A DNA stretch of 64,000 bases from Microbacterium foliorum (GTDB taxonomy: Bacteria; Actinomycetota; Actinomycetes; Actinomycetales; Microbacteriaceae), in the NCBI RefSeq assembly GCF_003367705.1, contig NZ_CP031425.1:3472001-3536000 (forward strand), in the 5' to 3' direction. Position 1 is the first letter of the stretch. The number at the start of each line of letters is the position of its first letter. Positions 1 to 8,205 of the stretch are shown here, one piece after another. A program made the translations under genes and the position numbers. The notes under the pieces were generated by a model. That model was not told the origin of the DNA, searched no databases, and was given only the letters and a program-made list of their open reading frames with translations.

Positions 1-473
1 ATCTGCATCCCGGTGGCGGTGGTGGTGACGTCGAACGCGATCGTCTCGTTGTCGCAGACGATCGGCTCGGCAGACAGCTCGTCGTCGAGCTCGCCGGCCG
101 TCAGAGTGATGGTGCCGTCGCCCCGGCAGGCGAGCTGCGCCTGATAGGCACCGGCCTCCTGAGACTTCAGGAACGTCTTGTGGTGCGGGGAGGTGTTCTC
201 GCTCAGCCAGCCGGAGAGGATCGGGCCGGCCCCCTCGGAATCCGCGCCGGGCACCGCCGTCTCGGCCCAGTCCTTGATCTCCTCGACGGGCATCGGCAGC
301 AGGGCTTCGTCGGCGGCCGCCGCCTCCCCGGTGCTTGTGGGCAGCGGTGTCGACGCCGACGGGGAGGGGGACCCTGCCGGGGATCCGGTGGGTGAACCGG
401 TGGCCTCCCCCGTGCATCCGGCGAGCGCGATGCCCGCCGCCAGGATCAGTCCGATCGTCGCCGCTCGTCTCAT
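1..473 (-). CDS. Lipoprotein of unknown function, 3' end outside the window
   Basis: The visible N-terminus starts MRRAATIGLILAAGIALAGC, a short basic signal peptide with a lipobox ending in Cys, followed by a Ser/Pro/Thr/Gly-rich linker, so the product is probably exported and lipid-anchored. The rest (about 130 residues visible) matches nothing I recognise; it has two cysteines that could form a disulfide. A GGAG at 484-487 suits the ATG at 473; the ATG at 479 is an alternative only two codons longer. It is transcribed away from the Fur-family gene and shares with it an intergenic region holding a palindrome. The C-terminus is cut by the window start. Confidence 0.75.
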   Translation of the reverse strand, partial: MRRAATIGLILAAGIALAGCTGEATGSPTGSPAGSPSPSASTPLPTSTGEAAAADEALLPMPVEEIKDWAETAVPGADSEGAGPILSGWLSENTSPHHKTFLKSQEAGAYQAQLACRGDGTITLTAGELDDELSAEPIVCDNETIAFDVTTTATGMQ

Positions 474-536
474 AGCCATCACTCCACGCTACGCATCTGC
501 ACGATGTGCGCAACCGCCGATGCCGACACGCCGGTC

Positions 537-553
537 TTTTGAACAACTCAAAA
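537..553. promoter_or_regulatory. Fur/PerR-like palindromic operator
   Basis: TTTTGA-ACAAC-TCAAAA is a perfect 6-5-6 inverted repeat and an AT-rich island in otherwise GC-rich DNA. It lies 20 bp upstream of the Fur-family gene and 64 bp upstream of the divergent lipoprotein. Position and symmetry suggest autoregulation by the Fur-type regulator, which would also control the downstream catalase. This is inferred from position and symmetry. Confidence 0.6.
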
Positions 554-572
554 CAACAGGTACAGTCGAGGC

Positions 573-992
573 ATGGACACCGAACTCGACTCCGCGCTCC
601 GCGACGCGGGACTGCGGGCGACCGCGGGCCGGGTCGCCGTGCTCGAGGCGATGGAATCCATGGCCCACACGGATGCGGAGCGGGTCTACCGTTCCGTGTC
701 GGCGGTGCTCCCGACGACGTCGATCCAGTCGGTGCACAACATCCTCGCGGACCTGACGGCGGCGGGCCTGCTCCGTCGGATCGAACCGGCAGGTTCCGCA
801 GCGCTCTACGAACGGCGCATCGGCGACAACCACCACCACGTCGTCTGCACCCGGTGCGGTGCGGTCGGCGATGTGGACTGCGTCGTCGGCGATGCGCCGT
901 GTCTCACCCCGTCTTCGGCGGGGGGATTCACCGTCCGAACAGCCGAAGTCACCTTCTGGGGCCTGTGCCCCAGTTGCCAGAACGCCGCATAG
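573..992 (+). CDS. Fur-family metal-dependent repressor (FurA/PerR-like)
   Basis: 139 residues, the usual length for Fur proteins. The N-terminal half is a winged-helix DNA-binding domain (roughly residues 1-80, with [14 protein letters not shown] and [12 protein letters not shown]). The C-terminal half carries the metal-binding His cluster [12 protein letters not shown] and a second cysteine pair CPSC near the end, as in structural-zinc Fur proteins. The catalase gene starts 67 bp downstream on the same strand with no evident promoter between, an arrangement known for peroxide-sensing FurA/PerR regulators in actinobacteria. A perfect palindrome just upstream is a good candidate autoregulatory site. 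Peroxide sensing rather than iron sensing is inferred from the catalase neighbour. Confidence 0.88.
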   Translation: MDTELDSALRDAGLRATAGRVAVLEAMESMAHTDAERVYRSVSAVLPTTSIQSVHNILADLTAAGLLRRIEPAGSAALYERRIGDNHHHVVCTRCGAVGDVDCVVGDAPCLTPSSAGGFTVRTAEVTFWGLCPSCQNAA

Positions 993-1059
993 GCGTGAAC
1001 ACCGAGAGCACCCGGACCCACGGATGCCCTCGTCTCGCCTCGCGCAGAAGGAGAAGCAC

Positions 1060-2511
1060 ATGACGAAACCGAACACCACGACCCAGACCGGCACCCCGGC
1101 ACCGAGCGACGCGCACTCGCTCACCGTCGGCGCCGACGGCCCCACGGTCCTGCACGACCGCTACCTCGTCGAGAAGCTCGCCTCGTTCAACCGCGAGCGT
1201 GTGCCGGAGCGCAACCCGCACGCCAAGGGCGGCGGCGCCTTCGGCGAGTTCGTCGTCACGGAGGACGTCTCGGCGTACACCCGTGCCGCGGTGTTCCAGC
1301 CGGGCGCCACCAGCGAGACGCTGCTGCGCTTCTCGTCGGTCGCCGGTGAGCAGGGCTCCCCCGACACCTGGCGCGACGTGCGCGGATTCTCGCTGCGCTT
1401 CTACACCTCCGAGGGCAACCTCGACATCGTCGGCAACAACACCCCGACGTTCTTCATCCGCGATGCGATGAAGTTCCCGGACTTCATCCACTCGCAGAAG
1501 CGCCTCGGCGACTCCGGCCTGCGCGACGCCGACATGCAGTGGGACTTCTGGACCCTCTCGCCCGAATCCGCCCACCAGGTGACCTACCTCATGGGCGACC
1601 GCGGACTGCCCCGCAGCTGGCGCCACATGAACGGCTACGGCTCGCACACCTACCAGTGGGTCAACGCCCAGGGCGAGCGCTTCTGGGTGCAGTACCACTT
1701 CATGTCCAACCAGGGCGTCGAGGCGATGGGTGCGGCCGAGGCCGAGCAGCTGGCAGGGTCGGATGCCGACCACTACCGCCGCGACCTGTTCGATGCGATC
1801 ACCCGCGGCGAGCACCCCTCGTGGGACGTCTACGTGCAGGTCATGCCGTACGACGAGGCGAAGGAGTACCGCTTCAACCCGTTCGACCTCACCAAGACGT
1901 GGTCGAAGAAGGACTACCCGCGGATCAAGGTCGGCACGTTCACGCTGAACCGCAACCCGCAGAACTTCTTCGCCGAAATCGAGCAGGCGGCGTTCTCGCC
2001 CGGCAACCAGGTGCCCGGCACCGGCATCTCCCCGGACAAGATGCTGATGGCGCGCGTCTTCGCGTACCCCGACGCCCAGCGTCACCGCGTCGGCACGAAC
2101 TACAACCAGCTGCCGGTCAACCAGCCGCATGCCGCCGAGGTGCGCAACTACATGCACGAGGGGCACATGCAGTACCGGTTCAACCCGGCCGAGCACCGCG
2201 TGTACACCCCGAACTCGTACGGCCCCGAGGGCGGCCCCGAGGCCGACCCGCTGGCCGGCGTCGAGGCGAGCTGGGAGTCGGACGGCGAGCTGATCCGCTC
2301 GGCGGCGACCCTGCACCTCGACGACGACGACTTCGGTCAGGCCGGCACGCTGTACCGCATGGTCTTCGACGACGAGCAGCGCGCCCGATTCCTCGACACC
2401 CTCACGGGTCAGGGTCAGGGCATCACGATCGACGCGATCCGCGAGCGCTTCTTCCAGTACTGGACGAACGTCGACGCCTCGCTCGGCGACGCGCTGCGCG
2501 CCCGCTTCTGA
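1060..2511 (+). CDS. katA: Monofunctional heme catalase (small-subunit type)
   Basis: 483 residues, typical of small-subunit (clade 3-like) catalases, which dismute hydrogen peroxide in the cytoplasm. Visible landmarks are the catalytic histidine in [12 protein letters not shown] (His54), the active-site Asn segment [14 protein letters not shown], and the proximal heme-binding tyrosine motif [12 protein letters not shown] about residues 335-350. ATG 1060 is chosen because AAGGAG sits 5-6 bases upstream; longer in-frame readings run into the fur gene and have no RBS. It follows the Fur-family gene and probably shares its transcript, so the palindrome at 537-553 is the likely control point. No truncation or missing key residue was seen. 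Confidence 0.95.
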   Translation: MTKPNTTTQTGTPAPSDAHSLTVGADGPTVLHDRYLVEKLASFNRERVPERNPHAKGGGAFGEFVVTEDVSAYTRAAVFQPGATSETLLRFSSVAGEQGSPDTWRDVRGFSLRFYTSEGNLDIVGNNTPTFFIRDAMKFPDFIHSQKRLGDSGLRDADMQWDFWTLSPESAHQVTYLMGDRGLPRSWRHMNGYGSHTYQWVNAQGERFWVQYHFMSNQGVEAMGAAEAEQLAGSDADHYRRDLFDAITRGEHPSWDVYVQVMPYDEAKEYRFNPFDLTKTWSKKDYPRIKVGTFTLNRNPQNFFAEIEQAAFSPGNQVPGTGISPDKMLMARVFAYPDAQRHRVGTNYNQLPVNQPHAAEVRNYMHEGHMQYRFNPAEHRVYTPNSYGPEGGPEADPLAGVEASWESDGELIRSAATLHLDDDDFGQAGTLYRMVFDDEQRARFLDTLTGQGQGITIDAIRERFFQYWTNVDASLGDALRARF

Positions 2512-2565
2512 GCGGTCCGCTCGGCATGGGCTGACCGGCATCCGCTGACCGGCCCACTCCACTTC

Positions 2566-2632
2566 GGGGGCCGACACGCCACGTGCAGGATGGTTTTGTA
2601 CCAACCGTCCTGCGGGTGGCGTGTCGGCCCCC
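2566..2632. repeat. Long imperfect hairpin element (TGCAGGA family)
   Basis: A 17-bp perfect inverted repeat (2566-2582 against 2616-2632, arms GGGGGCCGACACGCCAC) continues inward with GCAGGAtGGTT facing its near-complement, giving about 28 paired bases around a tiny loop near 2597. It sits between the catalase stop and the hydrolase RBS, so it could end the catalase transcript, but it has no T-tract. Its core resembles elements near 10230 and 19502. Confidence 0.7.
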
Positions 2633-2669
2633 GTCGCGTGCGCGGCCACGGTCGTTCGGAAGGGCCAGA

Positions 2670-3479
2670 ATGGATGCCGTGGCAGTCCCTCTCTCCGACC
2701 TGAACAACATGCCTGAGCCCCAGCAGGTGTACGCGGCGGACGGCACGCGCCTCGCGACGTACACGTGGGGCGACCTCGACGCGCCCGTGGTGGTGATCGT
2801 GCACGGCTTCGCCTCCAGCGCCCGCGACACGTGGGTGCTCACCGGGTGGGTGCGGGAACTCACCAAGGCCGGCTATCGCGTTCTCGCGCTCGACCAGCGC
2901 GGCCACGGGCACAGCGAGAAGCCCCATCAGGCCGATGCCTACGGGATCCGCACCCTCGCGACGGATGTCGAGACGGTCATGGACGCGTATCTCGTCGATG
3001 ACGCGTTCTACGTCGGGTACTCGCTGGGTGCGCGCGTGGGCTGGGAGGTCGTGCGCGACCTGCCCCAGCGCATCGGCCGTGCGGTGCTCGGCGGGGTGCC
3101 GGACGGGATCCCGCTCGCCCGGCTGGATCTCGATCAGGTGCGCGCGTATCTGGCGGAGGGGACCCCCGTGTCGGATCCGACGACGCAGAACTACATCACG
3201 CTGACCGAACGCGTGCCCGGCAACGACCTCGCCGCGCTGGTCGCCCTCGCCGAGGGGATGCGCTCGTCACGGACGATCGACCCGGATCCGTCGAACGCTC
3301 CGGCGAGTCCGATCCTGTTCGCGACGGGATCGAAGGATGCGATCATCGAGGGTTCCCGCGCTCTGGCCTCCGCCACCCCGCAGGGACGGTTCTTCGAGAT
3401 CCCGGACCGCAATCACTTCAACGCTCCGGGATCCCGCGCCTTCAAGGAGGCGGCCCTGGCCTTCCTGTCCGGGAGCTGA
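2670..3479 (+). CDS. Alpha/beta-fold hydrolase
   Basis: 269 residues of a classic alpha/beta hydrolase. The oxyanion segment is VIVHGFASS, the nucleophile elbow is GYSLGAR (Ser), an acid lies in the FATGSKDAI region, and the catalytic His is in PDRNHFN near the C-terminus. RVLALDQRGHGHSEKP is typical of the family. ATG 2670 is preferred because GGAAGGG lies just upstream; the reading frame extends further upstream into the hairpin element. No signal peptide, so cytoplasmic. The substrate cannot be told; close relatives are annotated simply as alpha/beta hydrolases. It stands alone, between the catalase and a repeat array that separates it from the convergent msrAB pair. Confidence 0.88.
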   Translation: MDAVAVPLSDLNNMPEPQQVYAADGTRLATYTWGDLDAPVVVIVHGFASSARDTWVLTGWVRELTKAGYRVLALDQRGHGHSEKPHQADAYGIRTLATDVETVMDAYLVDDAFYVGYSLGARVGWEVVRDLPQRIGRAVLGGVPDGIPLARLDLDQVRAYLAEGTPVSDPTTQNYITLTERVPGNDLAALVALAEGMRSSRTIDPDPSNAPASPILFATGSKDAIIEGSRALASATPQGRFFEIPDRNHFNAPGSRAFKEAALAFLSGS

Positions 3480-3482
3480 CGC

Positions 3483-3820
3483 GGCCCTTCGTCTCGCTGC
3501 GCTCGCTCAGGGGACGGAGTCACGAGGGCACGAGACCAGCCCTTCGTCTCGCCGCGCTCGCTCAGGGGACGGAGAGAGACGGGCCGGGCCCTTCGTTCCG
3601 CTGCGCTCGCTCAGGGGACGGAGTCACGAGGGCACGAGACCAGCACTTCGTCTCGCTGCGCTCGCTCAGGGGACGGAGACGGACCGGGCCCCTCGTTCCG
3701 CTGCGCTCGCTCAGGGGACGGAGACGGACCCGGCCCCTCGTTCCGCTGCGCTCGGCCGGCGAACGGAGACGGACCGGGCCGTTCGTCTCGCTGTGCTCGC
3801 TCAGGGGACGGACGGGCCGG
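3483..3820. repeat. Degenerate tandem array of a 45-55 bp unit in a convergent gap
   Basis: About seven copies of a unit built on CTTCGTCTCGCTGCGCTCGC followed by TCAGGGGACGGAG fill the 344-bp gap between the convergent hydrolase and msrA genes. Two copies carry an extra TCACGAGGGCACGAGACCAG tail. The copies keep an open plus-strand reading frame only because of their composition. The same core, in both orientations, occurs at 57605-57903, also between convergent genes. No gene is evident here. Confidence 0.85.
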
Positions 3821-3823
3821 CGA

Positions 3824-4369
3824 TCAGACCGCGGCGCTCTGCTCCCGCTTCGGCAGCACCCATCCGGCGCGCGGGAAGTGGCAGGTGTACCCGTTCGGGT
3901 ACTTGATCAGGTAGTCCTGGTGCTCTTCCTCGGCCTGCCAGAAGGGTCCGGCGGGCTCGATCGCGGTGACGGCCTTGCCCGGCCACAGGCCCGACGCGTC
4001 GACGTCGGCGATGGTGTCGCGGGCGACGGTCTCCTGCTCGGGAGAGAGCGGGAAGATCGCCGAGCGGTAGCTGGACCCCCGGTCGTTGCCCTGCCGATCG
4101 AGCGTCGACGGGTCATGGATCTGGAAGAAGAACGCGAGGATGTCGCGGTACGTCGTCTTGGTCGGGTCGAACACGATCTCCACGGCCTCGGCGTGGCCGG
4201 GGTGGTTGCGGTAGGTCGCGTGGTCGTTCGATCCGCCGGTGTAGCCGACCCGGGTGTCGAGCACTCCGGGCTGGCGGCGGATGAGGTCTTCCATCCCCCA
4301 GAAGCAGCCGCCTGCGAGCACGGCGGTCTCGGTGCCTGGGGTGCGGGTGATGGTTCCGGTGTCTGTCAT
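3824..4369 (-). CDS. msrA: Peptide-methionine (S)-S-oxide reductase MsrA
   Basis: 181 residues. The active-site motif GGCFWGMED (Cys22) and the downstream [20 protein letters not shown] and FFQIHDPST segments are hallmarks of MsrA, which reduces the S-epimer of methionine sulfoxide in proteins and free methionine. YTCHFP near the C-terminus holds a second cysteine that could serve as resolving residue. The ATG overlaps the msrB stop by 4 bases (ATGA), so the two are translationally coupled, msrB first. The pair covers both epimers and fits the nearby catalase as part of oxidant defence. Confidence 0.95.
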   Translation of the reverse strand: MTDTGTITRTPGTETAVLAGGCFWGMEDLIRRQPGVLDTRVGYTGGSNDHATYRNHPGHAEAVEIVFDPTKTTYRDILAFFFQIHDPSTLDRQGNDRGSSYRSAIFPLSPEQETVARDTIADVDASGLWPGKAVTAIEPAGPFWQAEEEHQDYLIKYPNGYTCHFPRAGWVLPKREQSAAV

Positions 4370-4863
4370 GACTGCTCCTCGGAGGTGGGGGTGGTGGTGG
4401 TGTCGGGATCGGCGTCGGCGCCGGCGAAGAGGTGACGGTAGCGACCGTACCCCTCATCCTCCAGGCTGTCAGCCGGGATGAAGCGCAGGGCGGCGGAGTT
4501 CATGCAGTAGCGGAGGCCGCCGGCGGCGCGGGGTCCGTCGTCGAACACGTGCCCGAGATGGCTGTCGGCTCCGGTGGAGCGGGCCTCGGTGCGCGTCATC
4601 CAGAGCTTCCGGTCGGTGCGCGTGGTGACCGCGTCCTCTTCGATCGGCCGGGTGAAGCTCGGCCAGCCGGTGCCGCTGTCGAACTTGTCGGCCGATGAGA
4701 AGAGGGGCTGACCCGACACCACGTCGACGTAGATGCCATCGTCGTGCGTGTTCCAGTAGGCGTTGCGGAAGGGCGGTTCGGTGGCATCCTCCTGCGTCAC
4801 CTCGTACTGCAGGTGGGTGAGGTCGCTGACGGCCTCCGGAGTCCTGCCGTAGTCATTCGACAT
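4366..4863 (-). CDS. msrB: Peptide-methionine (R)-S-oxide reductase MsrB, single-cysteine and zinc-less
   Basis: 165 residues with the MsrB signatures [19 protein letters not shown] and [11 protein letters not shown]; Cys120 is the catalytic residue and the only cysteine in the protein. The two CxxC pairs that bind structural zinc in many MsrBs are absent: the first site reads [12 protein letters not shown]. The usual resolving cysteine is also missing, so regeneration must use another thiol or a direct reductant. The last ~16 residues are an acidic Thr/Asp-rich tail. AAGGAG precedes the ATG. First gene of a two-gene operon with msrA. Confidence 0.93.
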   Translation of the reverse strand: MSNDYGRTPEAVSDLTHLQYEVTQEDATEPPFRNAYWNTHDDGIYVDVVSGQPLFSSADKFDSGTGWPSFTRPIEEDAVTTRTDRKLWMTRTEARSTGADSHLGHVFDDGPRAAGGLRYCMNSAALRFIPADSLEDEGYGRYRHLFAGADADPDTTTTPTSEEQS

Positions 4864-5015
4864 GATGCGTCTCCTTTTCCGACGCAGCTGGCTGCGGCGT
4901 CATAGAGCACAACCGGCGGATGCCCGGTTTTGGTCCCGCAGGACTGTGAGCGGGCTGTGAGTTTCGTCGTAGTCGATAGAGTTGCTCCGCCACACACACC
5001 ACAGGGGAGACACAC

Positions 5016-5933
5016 ATGTCGGTTGGACTGCTCGCGGTCGTCGATGACATTCTGAGCGCGGCGATGAAGGCATCCGCCAAGGCCGCGGGCGTCGTGATCG
5101 ACGACGCCGCCGTGACACCCCAGTACGTGCAGGGCATCACGCCTGCGCGTGAGCTGCCGGTCGTCGCGAAGATCGCGGTGGGGTCTCTCGCCAACAAGTT
5201 CCTGATCATCATCCCCGTGGCGCTGCTGCTGACCGCCTTCGCACCCTGGGTGCTGCCCTATCTGCTGATCCTCGGCGGAGCGTACCTGTGCTTCGAGGGG
5301 GCCGAGAAGGTGCTCGAGTGGTTCGGCGTGCAGCACGGGCACGCCGACGAGAGCGCGCGCGACGAGCGGAAGCTGGTGCTCGGCGCCGTGCGCACGGATC
5401 TGATCCTCTCTACGGAGATCATGCTGATCTCGCTCGCGAATCTCGAGGCCGGTCTCGACATCTGGACCACCCTCGCGATCCTCGCGGTGATCGCCCTGAT
5501 CATGACCGGTGTGGTGTACGGCGCGGTCGCGCTCCTGGTGAAGATCGACGACATCGGCCTGAAGATGGCGAAGAGCCCGGTGCAGCGCGTGCGCCACACG
5601 GGCACCAGGATCGTGCGCTCGATGCCGGGAGTGTTCCGCTTCATCAGCATCCTCGGCACCGTCGCGATGCTGTGGGTCGGTGGCCACCTGCTGCTCGTCA
5701 ATCTCGGCGAGGTCGGCGTGCACTTCGGAGCCGACATCCTGCATGGCATCGAGCACCTCCTCGAGCCCGCAGGCGGTGTGATCGTCTGGATCGGCGACAC
5801 CCTGTTCTCTGCCATCGCCGGGCTGATCGCGGGCCTGATCATCGTGGCCATCGTGCTGGGCATCGCGAAGCTCTTCGGCAAGAAGCCGAACTTCCACGAG
5901 GGCGGGGAATCCCCCGTCGACGTGCACGCCTAA
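5016..5933 (+). CDS. DUF808 family integral membrane protein
   Basis: 305 residues resembling the DUF808 (YedI-like) family. The start MSVGLLAVVDDILSAAMKASAKAAGVVIDDAAVTP is characteristic. At least four hydrophobic segments follow: around residues 60-95 (NKFLIIIPVALLLTAFAP onward), 150-185, 205-235 and 260-290. LCFEGAEKVLEW is conserved in the family. The biochemical role is unknown. An AGGGGAG ribosome site lies just before the ATG. It is divergent from msrB, with a 152-bp intergenic stretch that includes an imperfect GACGCAGC/GCTGCGGCGTC inverted repeat, and appears monocistronic. Confidence 0.85.
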   Translation: MSVGLLAVVDDILSAAMKASAKAAGVVIDDAAVTPQYVQGITPARELPVVAKIAVGSLANKFLIIIPVALLLTAFAPWVLPYLLILGGAYLCFEGAEKVLEWFGVQHGHADESARDERKLVLGAVRTDLILSTEIMLISLANLEAGLDIWTTLAILAVIALIMTGVVYGAVALLVKIDDIGLKMAKSPVQRVRHTGTRIVRSMPGVFRFISILGTVAMLWVGGHLLLVNLGEVGVHFGADILHGIEHLLEPAGGVIVWIGDTLFSAIAGLIAGLIIVAIVLGIAKLFGKKPNFHEGGESPVDVHA

Positions 5934-6009
5934 CGCGTCCCTCGGCGCATCGCTCGTCGCGTCCGTCAACGGATCCGTCTACGCGTCTGGAGGCCGTGAT
6001 GCGCCCTCC

Positions 6010-6525
6010 TCACGCGGCGTCAGCGAGGACGAATCCCCATGCCCCCGTCCCCTCGGTCGAGAGACGGAGCAGATGCGTCGCGGATGCCTCGTCCGTGTAA
6101 TTCGTTCTCCTGCTGGGGACCTCGTCGCAGGTGACGTCCCATTCGGAGACGACGTACTCCTCGCCGTTGCGCATTCCGATCGCCTCGACAGAAAGCCCCT
6201 CCGTTGAGGAGCACATCGCGTACATGACGTACGTCTTGCCCGCTCCGTCCATAGGAATGTCGATTCCGCTCGGCTCGGATCCGCTTCGAGCCTGAAGAAC
6301 GGTCTCGCCTGGCACGAGCTCCCATGACTCGGGAGTGAGGATCGACTCGGAAGGAGCGGCCGAGGACGGCCCAGTCTCTTCCGCCGGAACGGGCGATGGA
6401 GTACGCGACGGAGGAGACATCAACGGCGTGCATCCGGTGATGAGCAGCCCCCCGATCAGCAGCGTGAGCGCGATCCGCACCCGTGGCGCGAGCCACAGGG
6501 CCCGGCACTGCGCATGCGTTTTCAT
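6010..6525 (-). CDS. Lipoprotein of unknown function
   Basis: 171 residues. A basic N-terminus and hydrophobic stretch lead to a lipobox LLITGC, then a Pro/Ser/Thr/Glu linker and a C-terminal domain of about 115 residues with two or three cysteines. The ATG at 6525 has GGAGAAG upstream (reading the minus strand), which decides it over longer readings. The segment GKTYVMYAMCSSTEGLSVEA suggests a small beta-rich extracellular domain, but I recognise no family. Convergent with the DUF808 gene; the next gene upstream is the HNH nuclease. Confidence 0.75.
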   Translation of the reverse strand: MKTHAQCRALWLAPRVRIALTLLIGGLLITGCTPLMSPPSRTPSPVPAEETGPSSAAPSESILTPESWELVPGETVLQARSGSEPSGIDIPMDGAGKTYVMYAMCSSTEGLSVEAIGMRNGEEYVVSEWDVTCDEVPSRRTNYTDEASATHLLRLSTEGTGAWGFVLADAA

Positions 6526-6649
6526 AATTTCTCTTCTCCGTCGATCGAGATGCCCGTGCGCCTCGTGGCAAACCGTAGCGGGTTGTCGGCACCTCGTCTG
6601 TAGGCCGATTGGGGGACAGACGAATGCCCGCCCGCGCTCACGGGTATCG

Positions 6650-7999
6650 TCACGCGGCGACGTCATAGCGAGCCCGTCCTCCGAGGCGAGGAGTCCGCGC
6701 CGGATCGACGTGCGGCGGAGGAATGAGCCAGACCCGCGCGGCGACACCGACACCGTCGACGCTGATGTCCCATCCGTTGTCGTGGATGCGGTGATGACAC
6801 GACTCACACAGCAGTACGCCGTTGTTCAGATCGGTCGGCCCGGTGTCGCGCTGCCACCACCTGATGTGATGCGCTTTGGTCATCTGGGGCGGGAGGCCGC
6901 ACATCGCGCATCCACCGTCTCGCTCGACGAGGGCGAGACGTTGCGCCCGCGTGAACAGTCGCTTCTCGCGGCCCCAGTCGAGGATCTCTCCGGCCGAGCC
7001 GAGCACCACCGGGATGATCCCGCCACCCGCTGCCATCCGTCGGCAGGTGCTGATGCTCACGGGCTGGTCGCTGCCGTCGATCGTCGCGGCTCCCCGCCCC
7101 GAGGTGAGGTCGTCGAGGTTCACGCGCACCACCACTGTCGCGCCGGTCGCCGGCATCCCGCCGTTGTCACAGGCGATCGCATGCTCGCACAGGGCGGTGA
7201 TGGCGTCGGCCTGGATCATCACCACGGTGCGGTGATCGGCGTCGGCCGCGCCGGGCTCGGGTGCCGTGATCCGCGCCTGGAACGTCGCGGACACGTAGGC
7301 CTGGATCGCTGCCCTGATGGGCGCGCTCGACGCGATGTCGGTCTGCAGGTTCAGGTGGAAGGAGCCGTCGCGCTCGAACATGGTGAGGGAGCGACGATCA
7401 CGCGACTGCTGTTCTTTGGGAGCCACCCCATCGGGGTCGAGCCAGGCTTCGGTGCGGGCGACGAGCGTGCGCACGTCGTCGAGCGTCATCCCCGCGGCGC
7501 GAGCGACGAGCAGCCCCTCGGCCTCGTCGACCCGCGCCGCCCCCACCCGGAGGCGAAGCCGGTCGAGCAGTGCGACGATGACCGCGGCGGCTGCCACGGA
7601 GATCTCACCCGCGGCGAGCGCTGCCGCCAGGGCGGGGTACTTCGCGGGCAGGGCCTCACCCAGCAGGTTGCTGCGCGGTGCGGCGGCCTGACCCACCGTG
7701 ATGAGGCGCTTAGCATCGCCCGGCGAACCGCCCGTCGTGGTCGCGATCAGTGCTCCGGCGTTGCGGAATCCCTGCTCCTTGGCCAACCCGTCGGGGCCGA
7801 GTTCCGGCCGTGATTCGTGCGCGATCGTCGCCGCGAGTTCGGCGTGGAGCCCGTCGAGACAGCGCTGCACCTCGCCGACCGCGCGATGCGCGTCGAGCAG
7901 TTCGGACCGCGAGAGATCGGTGCTTCTCTCCGCATCGGCCCACGCATCGCCGAGGCGCTCGATGGCCTCGAGAAGCGGCGTCAGACGGGTCGTGGTCAT
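6650..7999 (-). CDS. DUF222-HNH endonuclease family protein
   Basis: 449 residues. The N-terminal ~300 residues form the helical DUF222 domain; the C-terminal ~110 hold an HNH nuclease with C-x2-C and C-x2-C zinc knuckles (CAMCGLPP and LCESCHHR) around AHHIRWWQRDTGPTDLNNGVLLC, where AHHI and the terminal HH supply catalytic and metal ligands. Such proteins exist in many copies in actinobacterial genomes, especially Microbacteriaceae and mycobacteria, and their role is unsettled; a link to mobile DNA has been suggested. This copy is intact. Just upstream of its start lies a short tandem array and a duplicated 25-bp segment. Confidence 0.9.
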   Translation of the reverse strand: MTTTRLTPLLEAIERLGDAWADAERSTDLSRSELLDAHRAVGEVQRCLDGLHAELAATIAHESRPELGPDGLAKEQGFRNAGALIATTTGGSPGDAKRLITVGQAAAPRSNLLGEALPAKYPALAAALAAGEISVAAAAVIVALLDRLRLRVGAARVDEAEGLLVARAAGMTLDDVRTLVARTEAWLDPDGVAPKEQQSRDRRSLTMFERDGSFHLNLQTDIASSAPIRAAIQAYVSATFQARITAPEPGAADADHRTVVMIQADAITALCEHAIACDNGGMPATGATVVVRVNLDDLTSGRGAATIDGSDQPVSISTCRRMAAGGGIIPVVLGSAGEILDWGREKRLFTRAQRLALVERDGGCAMCGLPPQMTKAHHIRWWQRDTGPTDLNNGVLLCESCHHRIHDNGWDISVDGVGVAARVWLIPPPHVDPARTPRLGGRARYDVAA

Positions 8000-8048
8000 G
8001 GTCTCAGTTTAGTACATATGTTCTAAACTATGGTCGGAATGCCGGCAT

Positions 8049-8205
8049 GCGCTGCGGCCTCACTCGCCGCGCAATCGCGGCGCCCGCACACTGCGCGACG
8101 CCGCCTCCACACTGTGCGACGGCGCCTCCACACTGTGCGACGCCGCCTCCACACCGGGCGCACACGCGTCCCACCACAGCGCGCTGCGGCCTCACTCGCC
8201 GCGCA
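8049..8205. repeat. 25-bp duplication flanking a 21-bp tandem array
   Basis: The 25 bases at 8049-8073 recur exactly at 8181-8205; the second copy covers the 3' end and stop codon of the NmrA-like gene, so the first looks like a duplicated gene end. Between them are three units of 21 bp (8087-8107, 8108-8128, 8129-8149; consensus CACACTGTGCGACGCCGCCTC) and the start of a fourth. No gene fits this stretch. Confidence 0.85.

Noticed and set aside
949..2649. A 566-codon minus-strand open frame opposite the catalase gene
   Set aside because: Fully antisense to a well-supported catalase and compositionally artificial.
3337..3906. Repeat-encoded 189-residue protein across the first repeat array
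   Set aside because: The frame is open only because of the repeat composition, starts inside the hydrolase gene in another frame, and has no ribosome site.
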